Source: VRUE01 sp963717375
Lineage (GTDB): Bacteria; Actinomycetota; Thermoleophilia; Solirubrobacterales; 70-9
NCBI GenBank assembly: GCA_963717375.1
Contig: OY970329.1
Location: 2,480,001 to 2,544,000, forward strand
DNA: 64,000 bases
Reading direction: 5' to 3'
The translations under genes and the position numbers were made by a program. The notes beneath the pieces were generated by a model. The model did no database searches. It worked only from the letters and a program-made list of their open reading frames with translations, and was not told where the DNA came from. Numbering within the stretch: position 1 is the stretch's first letter; every line of letters begins with the position of its first letter. Shown here piece by piece: positions 1 to 9,350 of this stretch.

Positions 1-1925
1 TGGAGGCGGTCAAGACCGTCGAACTTCTGCAGGGCTTCCTTGCTGATCGGCACACCGCCGGACTCCTCTTCAGGTTCGTAGTAGAAGCCGGAGACGGGCG
101 CAGCGTCAACAAAGCGGCGATCGACGACGATGTATTCGATTGCATCCTCGCTGATCACCTGCTGGTCCTTGTCGTCATATTTCCGGCTGAAGAACACGCG
201 CGAGACCGGAGTTCCATTTACCGAGCCGATTACGGGATCGAGGTGGCCGAATGCGGCCATCAGCGTTCCGTTGACACGGTCGATGAGGATGCGACTGCGG
301 GGTGGCAAGTGCCCGGCGGCAAATTCGGCCGCGGCGAGGCCCTGCGGGCTGACCGAGCGCGCCTCTCCGGCGACGAGAAACGGCCCGGGTTGGCGCGTGA
401 TCGGCGATTCGCCGATGATGAAGCCGCCGAGGAAGAGGATGGTCCCAAGCGCTGCGATCGCCGCTGACCTCGCAGCCCGCCGCGCCCGGCCGGCGGCCAG
501 GGGCATGGCGGCGAGCAGAAGCCCGGTGACGAAGGCCAGCCCGACGAATACGAACTCTGAGGCTCGTTGCGATGTCTCGGTGCCCGCCTGCGTGAGGCGC
601 AGTCCCAGGGTGACCGGGTATAGAAGTGCGACCAGGGAGAGCAGTCGCCAGATCGCACTCGAGTCAGATCGCAGCCAGGTTCGCCAGAGGCCGAACGGGA
701 TCACGATGAGCAGCGGGACGATCGAGGCCACCCCGAGAATGCGGGCCGCGACGGTGTTGGTCTGCCCGTTGCCGGCTTCGAACAGCGCCTTGGATCCGGA
801 CTGGCCGGTGATCAGGTTGGCAACCGAGTGGAAGGCGTCGATGAAAACGGAGCCGAGCTCGCTGCTCGTGACGTCCCCGGCAACCAGGATCAGCCAGATC
901 GCGCCCATCACCGTTAGGAGCAGCGCCGGCAGGGCGGGGCCCTCGTACCATCTGATCCCCGACGGGTCCCGTCGAAAGGTCGACGGAATCTGGACCAGGG
1001 GGTGGCCGCGCCGCCCTAGTGTGCGCCCGTGACGCCCTATCCAGAGCAGCACTGCCCAGCCCAAGAGGAATGCCAGCATCGCGTAGGTAGTCAGATGGTG
1101 AGTCGTCACCAGGGTGGCCGCAAGCACGACCATCGCGGCGATCAGGCCCCTGGTGTTCAACTTCCTTTCTGAGGAGGTGGCGTTGGCCCAGCGCAGCGAT
1201 GCGAGCAGGAGCGCCCCGGCGATGGCAAGCGCCAGTGACTCATAGCCGAACTGCGAATCGAAGTAGAGGAAGCTGGGATTGCAGACGTAGACAGCGGTCC
1301 CGATCGCGCCGACCCGGTAGGAGCCGCTTACCCGCTCGAGGAAGAGGAACAGGGCCAGCATCAGCACCACTCGCGCGACGCCGATCACGATCATCGCGGC
1401 GAGGAACGGCCCGCGGCCCGAAATCTGTGTCAAGGCTGCGGTCACCGCCTCCACCCCGGGGTAACCGGCGTAGCCCTGGACAATCGGATTCGCCGAGAAG
1501 TAGTGGCCGGTTTCGAGCAGCTCCCATGTCTGGCGAAGAGTCGCCATCTCGTCGTGGGGGATGAAGCCGGTCGGGTTGTCGAGGATCTTGACTCCGAACA
1601 GCCCGGCGCCAAGCAGCATCGCGAGGGCGATGCACTCTGTCCGCGAGGCGGAGCGAGAAACGAGGCGGAAGGCAATCGGCGCGTAGATCAAGACCAGCCC
1701 ACCCCAGAACAGCGGCTGAGCGTCCGATGCGCTCTCGCGCGCGGCGTTGTTCCCAAGCGCCACCAGCAACAGCCCAGCGGCAACCAGCAGGGCGAGGAAG
1801 CCGACGGCGCCGAACGAGCCCGCTTGCCTCGCTCGCCAGCCGCCCTTCGTGCGGGTCGATAGCGCGGTTGCGCTTGCGGCGCCTGCCCTCGAGCCCAAAC
1901 GCTTCGACGAAGCAGCTTGGCTCAA
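1..1925 (-). CDS. large polytopic membrane protein, GT-C-like, partial at the window edge
   Basis: This reading frame is open without a stop from position 1925 to the left edge, giving at least 641 codons with the C-terminus missing. It starts at a TTG (1925-1923) that overlaps the TGA of the upstream DUF1616 gene, which suggests translational coupling. The protein has many hydrophobic segments. An early outside loop reads GFIPHDEMATLR and is followed by YFSANPIVQGYAGYPG, an acidic first loop of the kind seen in GT-C glycosyltransferases and related polymer-assembly proteins. The soluble C-terminal part contains SRILIDRVNG and DAIEYIVVDRRF. As the last visible gene of the polysaccharide operon it probably helps assemble or export a surface glycan. 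The exact reaction is not recognisable. Confidence 0.7.
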   Translation of the reverse strand, partial: MSQAASSKRLGSRAGAASATALSTRTKGGWRARQAGSFGAVGFLALLVAAGLLLVALGNNAARESASDAQPLFWGGLVLIYAPIAFRLVSRSASRTECIALAMLLGAGLFGVKILDNPTGFIPHDEMATLRQTWELLETGHYFSANPIVQGYAGYPGVEAVTAALTQISGRGPFLAAMIVIGVARVVLMLALFLFLERVSGSYRVGAIGTAVYVCNPSFLYFDSQFGYESLALAIAGALLLASLRWANATSSERKLNTRGLIAAMVVLAATLVTTHHLTTYAMLAFLLGWAVLLWIGRHGRTLGRRGHPLVQIPSTFRRDPSGIRWYEGPALPALLLTVMGAIWLILVAGDVTSSELGSVFIDAFHSVANLITGQSGSKALFEAGNGQTNTVAARILGVASIVPLLIVIPFGLWRTWLRSDSSAIWRLLSLVALLYPVTLGLRLTQAGTETSQRASEFVFVGLAFVTGLLLAAMPLAAGRARRAARSAAIAALGTILFLGGFIIGESPITRQPGPFLVAGEARSVSPQGLAAAEFAAGHLPPRSRILIDRVNGTLMAAFGHLDPVIGSVNGTPVSRVFFSRKYDDKDQQVISEDAIEYIVVDRRFVDAAPVSGFYYEPEEESGGVPISKEALQKFDGLDRL

Positions 1926-2707
1926 GTCTTGGCCTTGGGTTCGATCTCCACGCGCCGATAGGGCACGCCGTCCTTGTACAGCGTCGCAACCACGCGTCCC
2001 CTCCCCGGCATTTCTGAGGTCGTGAGCTGCGGTGTGGCAATGGTCATCTGCAGTCGCTGATGCGGACCCAGGCGCAGCGGCCGGTTGCGCAGCACCCGCC
2101 CTTCTTCGTCGACGAGGAGGCGGTAATCGTGCTCGGTCCCGAGGTGATTCCAGATGCCGATTTCAAGCGCGCCGTTTTCGCCCTCGGCCGGGACGATCCA
2201 GAGTGCGCTGAAGTGGGACATGCCGCGCTGGTCTTCGATCCCTTCCGTGGCGGTGTTCACCGCTACGCCCGCGAGCGCGATGGCGGCGACGATCGCAAGG
2301 GAGGTCAGCCAACCGAGGCGTGGGAACCCCGGGAGCTCGGTCTTGCGCATCGGCGATGCGATTCGCCGGCTCTGCGCGACTCCACACGCGATCAGGGTGA
2401 TCGCGGTGAGCAGGAGCGTCCAGGCAAAGCGGTCAAGCCCAAGCAGCAGCTGCCAAAGAAGGCCGCTGAGTACGGCGGCGCCGACGCTCATGCCGACCGC
2501 GTAGACGAGGCGCTCCTCCGGGGTTGTCTTTCCCGGCAGGAACATGGCCGCGCTCAGCGCGTAGCCGGGGAGGAACAGGACCAGGGGCGTCAGGACGATC
2601 GCCTTCGGCAGCCCGCCGCTCGCGAGCAGGGATAGGGCAAACGAAGCGACGGCGGCAGCGGATGTCAGGGCGAGGTCTCGCGATCTCGGCGCTGTCCTGT
2701 GGCTCAT
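1922..2707 (-). CDS. DUF1616-family membrane protein
   Basis: The product has 261 residues. Four hydrophobic helices lie in about residues 12-110, a fifth at about 135-155, and a soluble beta-rich domain follows with FSALWIVPAEGENG and an NHLGTEHDYRLLVD stretch. This layout matches the DUF1616 family, predicted membrane proteins found beside polysaccharide genes. The start ATG overlaps the stop of the preceding glycosyltransferase by 4 bases, and its own stop overlaps the TTG of the next gene, so the three are very likely one transcript. A role in surface glycan assembly is inferred from context only. No catalytic motif is visible. Confidence 0.75.
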   Translation of the reverse strand: MSHRTAPRSRDLALTSAAAVASFALSLLASGGLPKAIVLTPLVLFLPGYALSAAMFLPGKTTPEERLVYAVGMSVGAAVLSGLLWQLLLGLDRFAWTLLLTAITLIACGVAQSRRIASPMRKTELPGFPRLGWLTSLAIVAAIALAGVAVNTATEGIEDQRGMSHFSALWIVPAEGENGALEIGIWNHLGTEHDYRLLVDEEGRVLRNRPLRLGPHQRLQMTIATPQLTTSEMPGRGRVVATLYKDGVPYRRVEIEPKAKT

Positions 2708-5322
2708 GCTTGCGCCTTGCGATATTCCGCCACCGTCTGGTAGTAGAGGTGCTCCATCTGCGGCATCACGACCTCGGGCGTGAAATCAAGGGCTCGCATC
2801 AGTGCCGCTGCGCCAAGGCGCTCGCGCAGCGGCGCATCGTCGGCAAGCCGTGCCATCGCCGCGGCAAGCGCATCGGCGTCTCCGACTGGGATCAGCAGGC
2901 CGTTCTTTCCGTCCTCGATCATGTCCTCGTGGCCACCGGGTTTGGTTCCGATCACCGCACACCCCTTGCTCATCGCCTCGTGCACGACGTTCCCCAGTGG
3001 CTCCGGGTTCTTGGTTGGAAAGACGCCGAAGAGGGCGCGCTCCCACATCGCCAGCAGGGTCGGGTAGGGCACGTCTTCCAGTGCCGTCGTTCCCACGGGA
3101 AACCGCTCGGGCGTGTCGGGTGCCCGCGTCCCGGCAAGCACCAGCGGTGGCGGGTCGTCGAGCTGTTCGTAGGCCTCGAACAGCTCGACGATTCCCTTGA
3201 TCTCCCGAAAGGCACCGACGTAGAGGATGAACGGCTCCTGCGGCAGGCGGGCCAGTATTTCCTCGTCCACTGGGCGGCCGGGCATATCCTCGTGGAAGTT
3301 GGGCACGACCACGTTGGGCGCCCCATCGACCCTAAGGAATCGATCCATCTTCGCGGCGACATAGCGGCTGACGCTGTGGATCGCGTTTGTCTTGCGCCGC
3401 AGTATTGGGCCGGAGCCAAAGACCCCGGCGACAGCCACCGATCCCTTCACGACTCCGTAATTGCGGCTCGAGCAGGCGAGGCACTTCAGCGGCGACGGCC
3501 CGTCGCAGATCTCGCCGTCGCGCACCAGGCTGTGCACCGCGCAGATGTTCGCGTAGCTTCGTGCTGAGATCAGCAGCGGAATCTTCTTGCCCAACATGGC
3601 AACCGCAGTCGAGTGGGTGAGCCATCCGTAGGAGTGGACCAGATCCGGTTCGAACTCGGCAATTAGGCGGCGCAGCCGCCAAATCGCCTCTGGATCCGGA
3701 AACGGGGGTGGATTGTGCTTATAGGCGTCTGCCGAGATCCACTCTATGCGGGTGGTCAGATCGCGCAGCCTGTGGATGCGGACGTCGCCCTGGTCCTCGA
3801 CAGCCGCCGCCCCTTTCTGCCAGGCCGTTGCCACTGTCACGGTGTGCCCCTGCCGGGAGAGGTTATGCGCCAGCAGTTCAACACTGCGATCGGCACCGCC
3901 GATCATCGGCCAGTAGGAGTCGGAGACGATCAGCACGCGCAGCGGGGCGGAACCGGGCGTCGGAGCCTCTTGGCGGCTGTGCCGGCCAAGCTTGCGCTGG
4001 CGGCGACGACTTCGCGCGTAAGCCAGTGGTCCCTGGAGCATCCCGCGCAGCTCGAGCCGGGTCAGCCGGCGGGGATAGTCGGCTGGCTTGCTTTCATTCT
4101 TCGCTGAGCTCGGGGCAAGCGCGTAGATCAGCCCTCCAGGCAACTTAAGTGCCAGCCGGGGCAGCAGTCCCGGATGTTCGATCAGTGCCTTGGTTAGGCA
4201 GGCTGTAAGACCCACTCCGTAGCCCCATACCCGACGTTCGAACTGCGTGTACTCGCGCGGATGTGCGTGGCGGACAATTGCAGCGGGTTCATAGACCACG
4301 CGATGGCCGGCTAGCAGAACCCGGAGCATCGCCTCGACATCCTCGCCGCCGAGGGTTGGCGTGGCCGTGCCGAGGGCCGAGTCGAAGCCCCCCAGCCGGG
4401 CCAGCACGTCGCGGCGGAAGGCGATGTTCTCGCCGGTGCCCAGATCGCCGATCGTGAAGGGGAAGAGCGGTCGATCGGGGGGAGGGTTACGGCGGTCGAG
4501 GAGGCGGCTTTCAAATCCCCGTTGGCCACTGGCAAAGCTCTCATACCAGGCCTGTGCCGGGGTCTCCAGACCGCGCGGCATGGTCAATCCGCCGGCACCC
4601 CCTACCTGGTCGTCGCAAGCGAAGGGACGCACGATCCTGGCCAGCCATTCGGGATCGACGTCGATGTCGTCATCGGTGAAGGCGACGACGTCACCGGTGG
4701 CAGCCCACAACCCTCTGTTGCGGGCGTTGGAGCCCCCCGGCGCGGGTTCCTGCAGGAGGGTCACCGGAACGTCGCCCCGTTCGAGGTTGTTGGGCAGAGT
4801 CACCATCGCATCGTCGCCCGAGGCGTTGTCGACGACGATCACCTCATATCGATCGCCGGGGTAGTTGGACTGCAGCACTGAGCGCAGGGTTTCGATTGCC
4901 GAGTCTGGGCGGTTGCGGGTCGGGATGACCACGGACGCCCTCGGCGCTGCCTCGTAAAAGGCATTGAGATCATCCCTGCACGGCGGTGCATCCGCTTCTT
5001 CGATTCCTTCGGGGCCGAGAGTTCGGTCACCGAACCCATCTTGGTTGAGGTGGCGTTTGATCTCGTTGCCGAGCTCGGCTTGGATCTGGCCCGCCAATGC
5101 CTCGGGATCCAGACCCTCGGGGGTCAGCTCGGCGCGAATCGACCCTAGCGGCATACCGTGCAGTCGGACAAGGCAGAGCGCCGCGCCGTAGGTCGCGGGG
5201 GAGGCCTCTGCCGTGGCGGAAAGGGTGGGTAGCGGCTTACCTATCTCTATGTCGACCACACGCGTGGGGACGAAATCTGGCGAATCGGGCTCGCCGCCGG
5301 TGTGGCGCCGACCGCGACTCAT
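2704..5322 (-). CDS. bifunctional glycosyltransferase, GT2 plus GT4 domains
   Basis: This is an 872-residue fusion. An N-terminal region of about 130 residues is unassigned. A GT2 domain follows, beginning with RASVVIPTRNRPDSAIETL and carrying the metal-binding VVAFTDDDIDVDPEWL motif and a later GGEDVEAMLRVL segment. After about residue 455 a second enzyme starts with PLRVLIVSDSYWPMIGGADR, the N-terminal Rossmann half of GT4 transferases, and continues to KGCAVIGTKPGGHEDMIEDG with the E-x7-E-type donor site region. Both halves look intact, so one polypeptide may add two successive sugars in the cytoplasm. ATGA overlaps join it to both neighbours. Donor sugars cannot be told from the sequence. 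Confidence 0.88.
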   Translation of the reverse strand: MSRGRRHTGGEPDSPDFVPTRVVDIEIGKPLPTLSATAEASPATYGAALCLVRLHGMPLGSIRAELTPEGLDPEALAGQIQAELGNEIKRHLNQDGFGDRTLGPEGIEEADAPPCRDDLNAFYEAAPRASVVIPTRNRPDSAIETLRSVLQSNYPGDRYEVIVVDNASGDDAMVTLPNNLERGDVPVTLLQEPAPGGSNARNRGLWAATGDVVAFTDDDIDVDPEWLARIVRPFACDDQVGGAGGLTMPRGLETPAQAWYESFASGQRGFESRLLDRRNPPPDRPLFPFTIGDLGTGENIAFRRDVLARLGGFDSALGTATPTLGGEDVEAMLRVLLAGHRVVYEPAAIVRHAHPREYTQFERRVWGYGVGLTACLTKALIEHPGLLPRLALKLPGGLIYALAPSSAKNESKPADYPRRLTRLELRGMLQGPLAYARSRRRQRKLGRHSRQEAPTPGSAPLRVLIVSDSYWPMIGGADRSVELLAHNLSRQGHTVTVATAWQKGAAAVEDQGDVRIHRLRDLTTRIEWISADAYKHNPPPFPDPEAIWRLRRLIAEFEPDLVHSYGWLTHSTAVAMLGKKIPLLISARSYANICAVHSLVRDGEICDGPSPLKCLACSSRNYGVVKGSVAVAGVFGSGPILRRKTNAIHSVSRYVAAKMDRFLRVDGAPNVVVPNFHEDMPGRPVDEEILARLPQEPFILYVGAFREIKGIVELFEAYEQLDDPPPLVLAGTRAPDTPERFPVGTTALEDVPYPTLLAMWERALFGVFPTKNPEPLGNVVHEAMSKGCAVIGTKPGGHEDMIEDGKNGLLIPVGDADALAAAMARLADDAPLRERLGAAALMRALDFTPEVVMPQMEHLYYQTVAEYRKAQA

Positions 5323-6293
5323 CCTGGCTTCCGTCGCACCCGTGCGAGGGATCCGGCGAGGAAGCCGAATCCTGTCGCCGCCACGCCGATCAGGAGGGCA
5401 GCTGAACGCAAGGGGCCGAAGCGGTCGCCGCGAAGTCCATCCACTAGGCCGCGGAGAAAGCCGAGGGGGATAGTGGCGAAAAGATGGCGAAACTCGGAGC
5501 TCAGGCCTTCTTCAGAGCCCACGGCCTCGGCGAGCTGGGCCTTGCCCGCGCCCTCCTCAAAGCTGCGCCGCACCAGGTAGCCCAGCGTTGCTTGCTCGGG
5601 GTTGACGGTGTGATGCACGGTTGCGTGGGGTTGGTAGAGCCAGCGCATATTTGGCCACCTTCGCCCGATGCGGATGCCGAGCTCGGTGTCCTCCAAAGCA
5701 TGCCCGCCCGCGATGACGGTGCCGCGGTAATGAATCTCCCTCGGGGCAACCCCCTGCTGGAAGCCACCGATTTCGCGTAGCGCCCGTCCCCGCACCGCCA
5801 TATTCGCCGCAATCGGATTGCGGACGGGTGCGATCTCTGTTGGCAAGCCCCTATAGCTGCAGCCAAACACCCAGTAGAACTCGGGAGGGAACCAGTGCGG
5901 CTCGCTGCCGGCCCAGTTTGGAATCAGCTCGCCGGTGACGCCGACAACCTCAGGGTCGGCGAAGCAGGCCTCGAGACCTTCGATCCAGGTCGGCTCGGCC
6001 TCGGTGTCGTCGTCGGTGAGGACGACGATCTCGCCATGGGCCAGCTCGACGCCGGTGTTGCGGGCGCCGACCACCCCTCGCTCGTGGGCGTTGGCGACGG
6101 CGATCACCCCAGGAAAGGTCTCGCGAGCCCAGGCAAGCAGCTCGGGATTGTGGTCGATCACTGCGATCACCTCTGTCGGAGGCAGGGTCTGCCGCTCGAT
6201 CGCGCGCAGGCACGCCGCCAGTTCGTCGCGTCGCTCCGAGTTCCAGGCCGGGACCAGGACTGAGACAGTGTTTTGCTCTGCGCTGGTCGCCAT
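5319..6293 (-). CDS. glycosyltransferase family 2
   Basis: The 324-residue product begins with NTVSVLVPAWNSERRDELAA, the nucleotide-binding strand of GT2 enzymes. It has the DxD-type motif in IVVLTDDDTEAEPTWIEG and an acceptor-side motif HALEDTELGIRIGRR (the ED pair supplies the usual catalytic base). The last 60 residues contain a hydrophobic stretch (AALLIGVAATGFGFLAGSLA), so the enzyme is probably membrane associated. It lies 59 bases downstream of the fused membrane-GT2 gene and overlaps the next gene by ATGA. The substrate is unknown. Confidence 0.88.
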   Translation of the reverse strand: MATSAEQNTVSVLVPAWNSERRDELAACLRAIERQTLPPTEVIAVIDHNPELLAWARETFPGVIAVANAHERGVVGARNTGVELAHGEIVVLTDDDTEAEPTWIEGLEACFADPEVVGVTGELIPNWAGSEPHWFPPEFYWVFGCSYRGLPTEIAPVRNPIAANMAVRGRALREIGGFQQGVAPREIHYRGTVIAGGHALEDTELGIRIGRRWPNMRWLYQPHATVHHTVNPEQATLGYLVRRSFEEGAGKAQLAEAVGSEEGLSSEFRHLFATIPLGFLRGLVDGLRGDRFGPLRSAALLIGVAATGFGFLAGSLARVRRKPG

Positions 6294-6352
6294 CTGCTGA
6301 GGATGTTCGGCGTCGCTCCACCGATTCCCGTGCTGGCCGGGGGTGTCTACGA

Positions 6353-7981
6353 TCAGATGGCCGAAGCGGTTTCGGCTTGCTTGGCGGCCGCCGCGTCACC
6401 GGTGACATGGTGCCCGTTTTGAATCGTGCGGCGGCGGCGGGCCTCGCCGATGATCGTTCCCAGCACGCGGAAGCCGTCGCGGAAGGTCCGCAGGTTGCTC
6501 TGCCCGGAAATCCGGTTCTCCTCGTAGCTGGGGACCTCGGTGATCTTCATCCCGGCGCTGGCGATTCGCAGGTTGATTAGCGTCTCGACCTCGAAGCCCG
6601 GCACGTCAAGCGCGATGAAGGGCAGGCAGCGGGCCCAGAAGGCGTTGTACCCGTAACAGAGGTCGGTGAAGTGGGTTCCGTGCAGGAGGTTGGCGGTGCC
6701 GCTGAGCACGCTGTTCCCGAGCTTGCGCAGGGCGGTGATGTCGGCGCTGCCGCCTCCCTCGAGGTAGCGCGAGCCCTTGGCGAAGTCGGCCCCTGCCTCC
6801 AGCGCTTCGATGAAGCGGGGGATCTCGGCCGGGTCGGCCGAGCCGTCGGCGTCGAGCATGACGACGAGGTTGCCGGTGACGGCGGCGAAGGCGGTGCGGA
6901 AAGCGTCGCCCTTGCCACGACCGCTCTGGGTGAGGACGCGGATCTCGGGATAGGCGCGCCGCGCGGCCTCAACTGTTTCGTCCTTGGAGTTTCCGTCAAC
7001 GAGGATCACCTCGTGCAGGCCCTTGGGAAGGCGCGCCAGCACGACGCCGATGTTCTCCGCCTCGTTCATTGCCGGCACGACGACGCTGACCAGTGTCTTG
7101 CGGTCGGCACGGCGGTCGGGTCCGGCGTAGGGGACGGCGTCGCGCGAAGCCAGTGCCTCGACGTCGATCAGCGGCACGCCGCCAACCTGGCTCGGCTTTG
7201 CGGCGGGGGCCTCGAGCAGATCGAGAGGGCGGGGCAGGAGGCTGACCGGCACCCCGATCGACTTGAAGGCGCGCACGAGGTCGAGCAGGCTTTCGTCGTC
7301 GGCGTGTCGGGTCGCAATCACGACGCGATCGGCGCGGTACCGGTCGACGACCTGGAGCGCGGCGACGCGGTCGGCGGCCTTCGCTTCGTCCTCCTCATCA
7401 CCGGGGGGAACCGTGGCCACAACCGTGGCGTAGGCGCGGAGCGGTTCGTACGCTTTCAGTCGTGACGCGGTCACCTCGTCGCCGACCAGCACCCAGCGCT
7501 CGACCGTGTCGAGGCGGCGCAGCAGCGGCGAGCTGAAGCTGCGAGCTGCGGTGTCGATGATCATGAAGAGTCCCCAGAGTGCCAGTTGGGCGCCGCCGCT
7601 GAGCGGGATCATCAGCGACGCCGACCAAGCGAAGAGGGCGGCAACGAGAAGGCGCATCACCGGCCAGGCCATCCCGTCCTCGCCGCCGAGACCGCCGCGC
7701 TGGTTGCGGGCACCGTAGACACCGAGCGCGCCGTAGACGACGATCAATAGAAGTGGGGAAAGGGGAAGCGCCGGGACGACCTTGGAGCCGGCCGCAAGGG
7801 CGACGACGATCAGCGCGACCGATGAAGAGAGAAGATCGAGGGCCGGCGGGAGCCACCAGCCAAGGCCCCTCCGGGCCCGGGGCAGGCTACCCAGCGTGGG
7901 GCGGTCCTGGACCAGGGCGCCGCGCTGCGGCACGCCAGGTGAAAAGGTGCGATCTAGGGGAAGGTCGGTCGAGCTGTGCAT
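6353..7981 (-). CDS. membrane protein with C-terminal DPM1-like GT2 domain
   Basis: This 542-residue protein has two parts. The first 270 residues contain four hydrophobic helices and a Rossmann-like segment (VERWVLVGDEVTASRLKAY), as in the N-terminal half of bacterial polyprenyl-phosphate sugar-1-phosphate transferases, but the catalytic bacterial sugar-transferase domain is absent. The second part is a GT2 enzyme of the dolichyl-phosphate-mannose-synthase type, with LVSVVVPAMNEAENIGVVLA, ILVDGNSKDETVEAA and VVMLDADGSADPAE. The fusion replaces the usual phosphoglycosyltransferase by a GT2 module, so it probably loads a sugar onto a polyprenyl phosphate. It is the first gene of the operon, with no purine-rich ribosome binding site before its ATG. 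Confidence 0.82.
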   Translation of the reverse strand: MHSSTDLPLDRTFSPGVPQRGALVQDRPTLGSLPRARRGLGWWLPPALDLLSSSVALIVVALAAGSKVVPALPLSPLLLIVVYGALGVYGARNQRGGLGGEDGMAWPVMRLLVAALFAWSASLMIPLSGGAQLALWGLFMIIDTAARSFSSPLLRRLDTVERWVLVGDEVTASRLKAYEPLRAYATVVATVPPGDEEDEAKAADRVAALQVVDRYRADRVVIATRHADDESLLDLVRAFKSIGVPVSLLPRPLDLLEAPAAKPSQVGGVPLIDVEALASRDAVPYAGPDRRADRKTLVSVVVPAMNEAENIGVVLARLPKGLHEVILVDGNSKDETVEAARRAYPEIRVLTQSGRGKGDAFRTAFAAVTGNLVVMLDADGSADPAEIPRFIEALEAGADFAKGSRYLEGGGSADITALRKLGNSVLSGTANLLHGTHFTDLCYGYNAFWARCLPFIALDVPGFEVETLINLRIASAGMKITEVPSYEENRISGQSNLRTFRDGFRVLGTIIGEARRRRTIQNGHHVTGDAAAAKQAETASAI

Positions 7982-8173
7982 GGGAGGGAGGGGTACCTTT
8001 TTTTGGGGAGATTTATTGAACGAATTCCATAACTACATGCGCCGATTCCTGTTCCTCCCCCCTATCGGCAGGCGCTCGGAATCACGTTAGCGCCTGGCGG
8101 AAACTGCATGGGGCTTTGCTACGAGCCTTTATGGCTGTAACGGTCCAAAAATAGAACTGTCAGGTTCTTCGTT

Positions 8174-8196
8174 CTTTGAACCCGAATGGTTCAAAG
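8174..8196 (-). terminator. hairpin across the mcl stop codon, possible terminator
   Basis: CTTTGAACC (8174-8182) and GGTTCAAAG (8188-8196) pair perfectly around a 5-base loop. The mcl stop codon (8191-8193) lies in one arm. There is no clear U-tract. A second 8-bp hairpin (CAGGCGCT 8069-8076 with AGCGCCTG 8089-8096) lies further along before the glycan operon. The 209-base interval 7982-8190 is otherwise AT-richer than its surroundings and should hold the promoter of the glycan operon. No gene is seen in it. Confidence 0.4.
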
Positions 8197-9243
8197 GCCG
8201 TATGTCTCGGCCAACTCCGGATCCTTGGCAGCCAGCATCTCCGCTAGCTCGACCATCACCTTGCACTGCTTCCAGGTGGCGTCGTCCTGCATCTTGCCGT
8301 CGATCATGTGGACGCCGCGGCCGTCGGGGATCGCCTCGAGCACTTTCTTGGCGAACTTGACCTCCTCCGGCGGCGGGCTGAAGACCTTCTTGGCGATGCC
8401 GATCTGCACTGGGTGCAGCGACCAGGCGCCGACGCAGCCCATTAGGAAGGCGGCGCGGAACTGGGTCTCGCAGCCGGCCGTGTCCTTGATGTCGCCGAAG
8501 GGACCGTAGAAGGGGAGGATCCCGGTCGCGGCGCAGGCGTCGACCATGCGGGCGATCGAGTAATGCCAGAGGTCCTGCTGGGCGCTGACCCGGTCGGCCT
8601 CGGGGTTCTCGGGGTCGGTGGGGTCCTCCATCACCCGGTAGCCGGGGTGACCGCCGCCGACGCGGGTCGTCTTCATCCGCCGCGAGGCGGCGAGGTCGGC
8701 CGGGCCGAAGCTCATCCCCTGCATGCGCGGGCTGGCGGCGGCGATCTCCTCGAGGTTGACCACGCCCTGGGCGGTCTCGAGGATCGCGTGGATCAGGATC
8801 GGACGATCGAGGCCGGCCTTGGCCTCGAGTTGGGCGAGCAGACGGTCCACATAATGGATGTCCCAGGCACCCTCGACCTTGGGCACCATTACGACCTCGA
8901 GCTGATCGCCGATCTCGGTGACCAGGGTCGTCAGGTCGTCGAGGACCCAGGGGCTCTCCAGCGAGTTGACCCGGGTCCAGAGCGCGGTCTGCCCGAAATC
9001 CGACTCCTTGGCGGCGCGGACCAGGCCGGCGCGGGCGGCCTCCTTGCGGTCGACCGGGATCGCGTCCTCGAGGTTGCCGAGCAGGATGTCGGTTTTCTCG
9101 GCGATGCCGGCCGCCTTTTCGACCATCTTCTCGTTGGAGAAGTCGAGGAAATGGATCATCCGCGAGGGCTTCACGGGGATCTCGCGCAGCGGCTCGGGGG
9201 CGCCGATCGCCTGTGGCTGGAAGAAGTCTCTGGGGTTTCTCAC
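8191..9243 (-). CDS. mcl: L-malyl-CoA / beta-methylmalyl-CoA lyase (HpcH/CitE family)
   Basis: The 350-residue product belongs to the HpcH/HpaI aldolase and citrate lyase fold. Recognisable blocks are LLGNLEDAIPVDRKEAARAG (the acidic residues bind magnesium), LILIHAILET-like PILIHAILETAQGV, and SPRMQGMSFGPADLAASRRM, which closely follow bacterial malyl-CoA lyases, as do GILPFYGPFGDIKD and GAWSLHPVQIGIA near the C-terminus. In the ethylmalonyl-CoA pathway this enzyme cleaves beta-methylmalyl-CoA to glyoxylate and propionyl-CoA and also handles malyl-CoA. The GTG start is preceded by GAGGAG. Presence of ecm, ccr and MaoC genes nearby supports the specific assignment over a generic CitE homologue. 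Confidence 0.82.
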   Translation of the reverse strand: MRNPRDFFQPQAIGAPEPLREIPVKPSRMIHFLDFSNEKMVEKAAGIAEKTDILLGNLEDAIPVDRKEAARAGLVRAAKESDFGQTALWTRVNSLESPWVLDDLTTLVTEIGDQLEVVMVPKVEGAWDIHYVDRLLAQLEAKAGLDRPILIHAILETAQGVVNLEEIAAASPRMQGMSFGPADLAASRRMKTTRVGGGHPGYRVMEDPTDPENPEADRVSAQQDLWHYSIARMVDACAATGILPFYGPFGDIKDTAGCETQFRAAFLMGCVGAWSLHPVQIGIAKKVFSPPPEEVKFAKKVLEAIPDGRGVHMIDGKMQDDATWKQCKVMVELAEMLAAKDPELAETYGL

Positions 9244-9350
9244 GCTGCTCCTCGGTCGTCAGGTCTCTGTGCGGGGGAATCTACCCGAACGCCCGTTCGT
9301 GGCGGAGCAAGGCGAAGGAGTTCGGCGCTCGTCGCCGTACCTTGGGAACA

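Noticed and set aside
130..1032. Plus-strand open frame of 300 codons
   Set aside because: It is antisense to the membrane protein whose minus-strand translation shows hydrophobic helices and continues to the window edge. The plus-strand product is Arg/Ser-rich shadow sequence.
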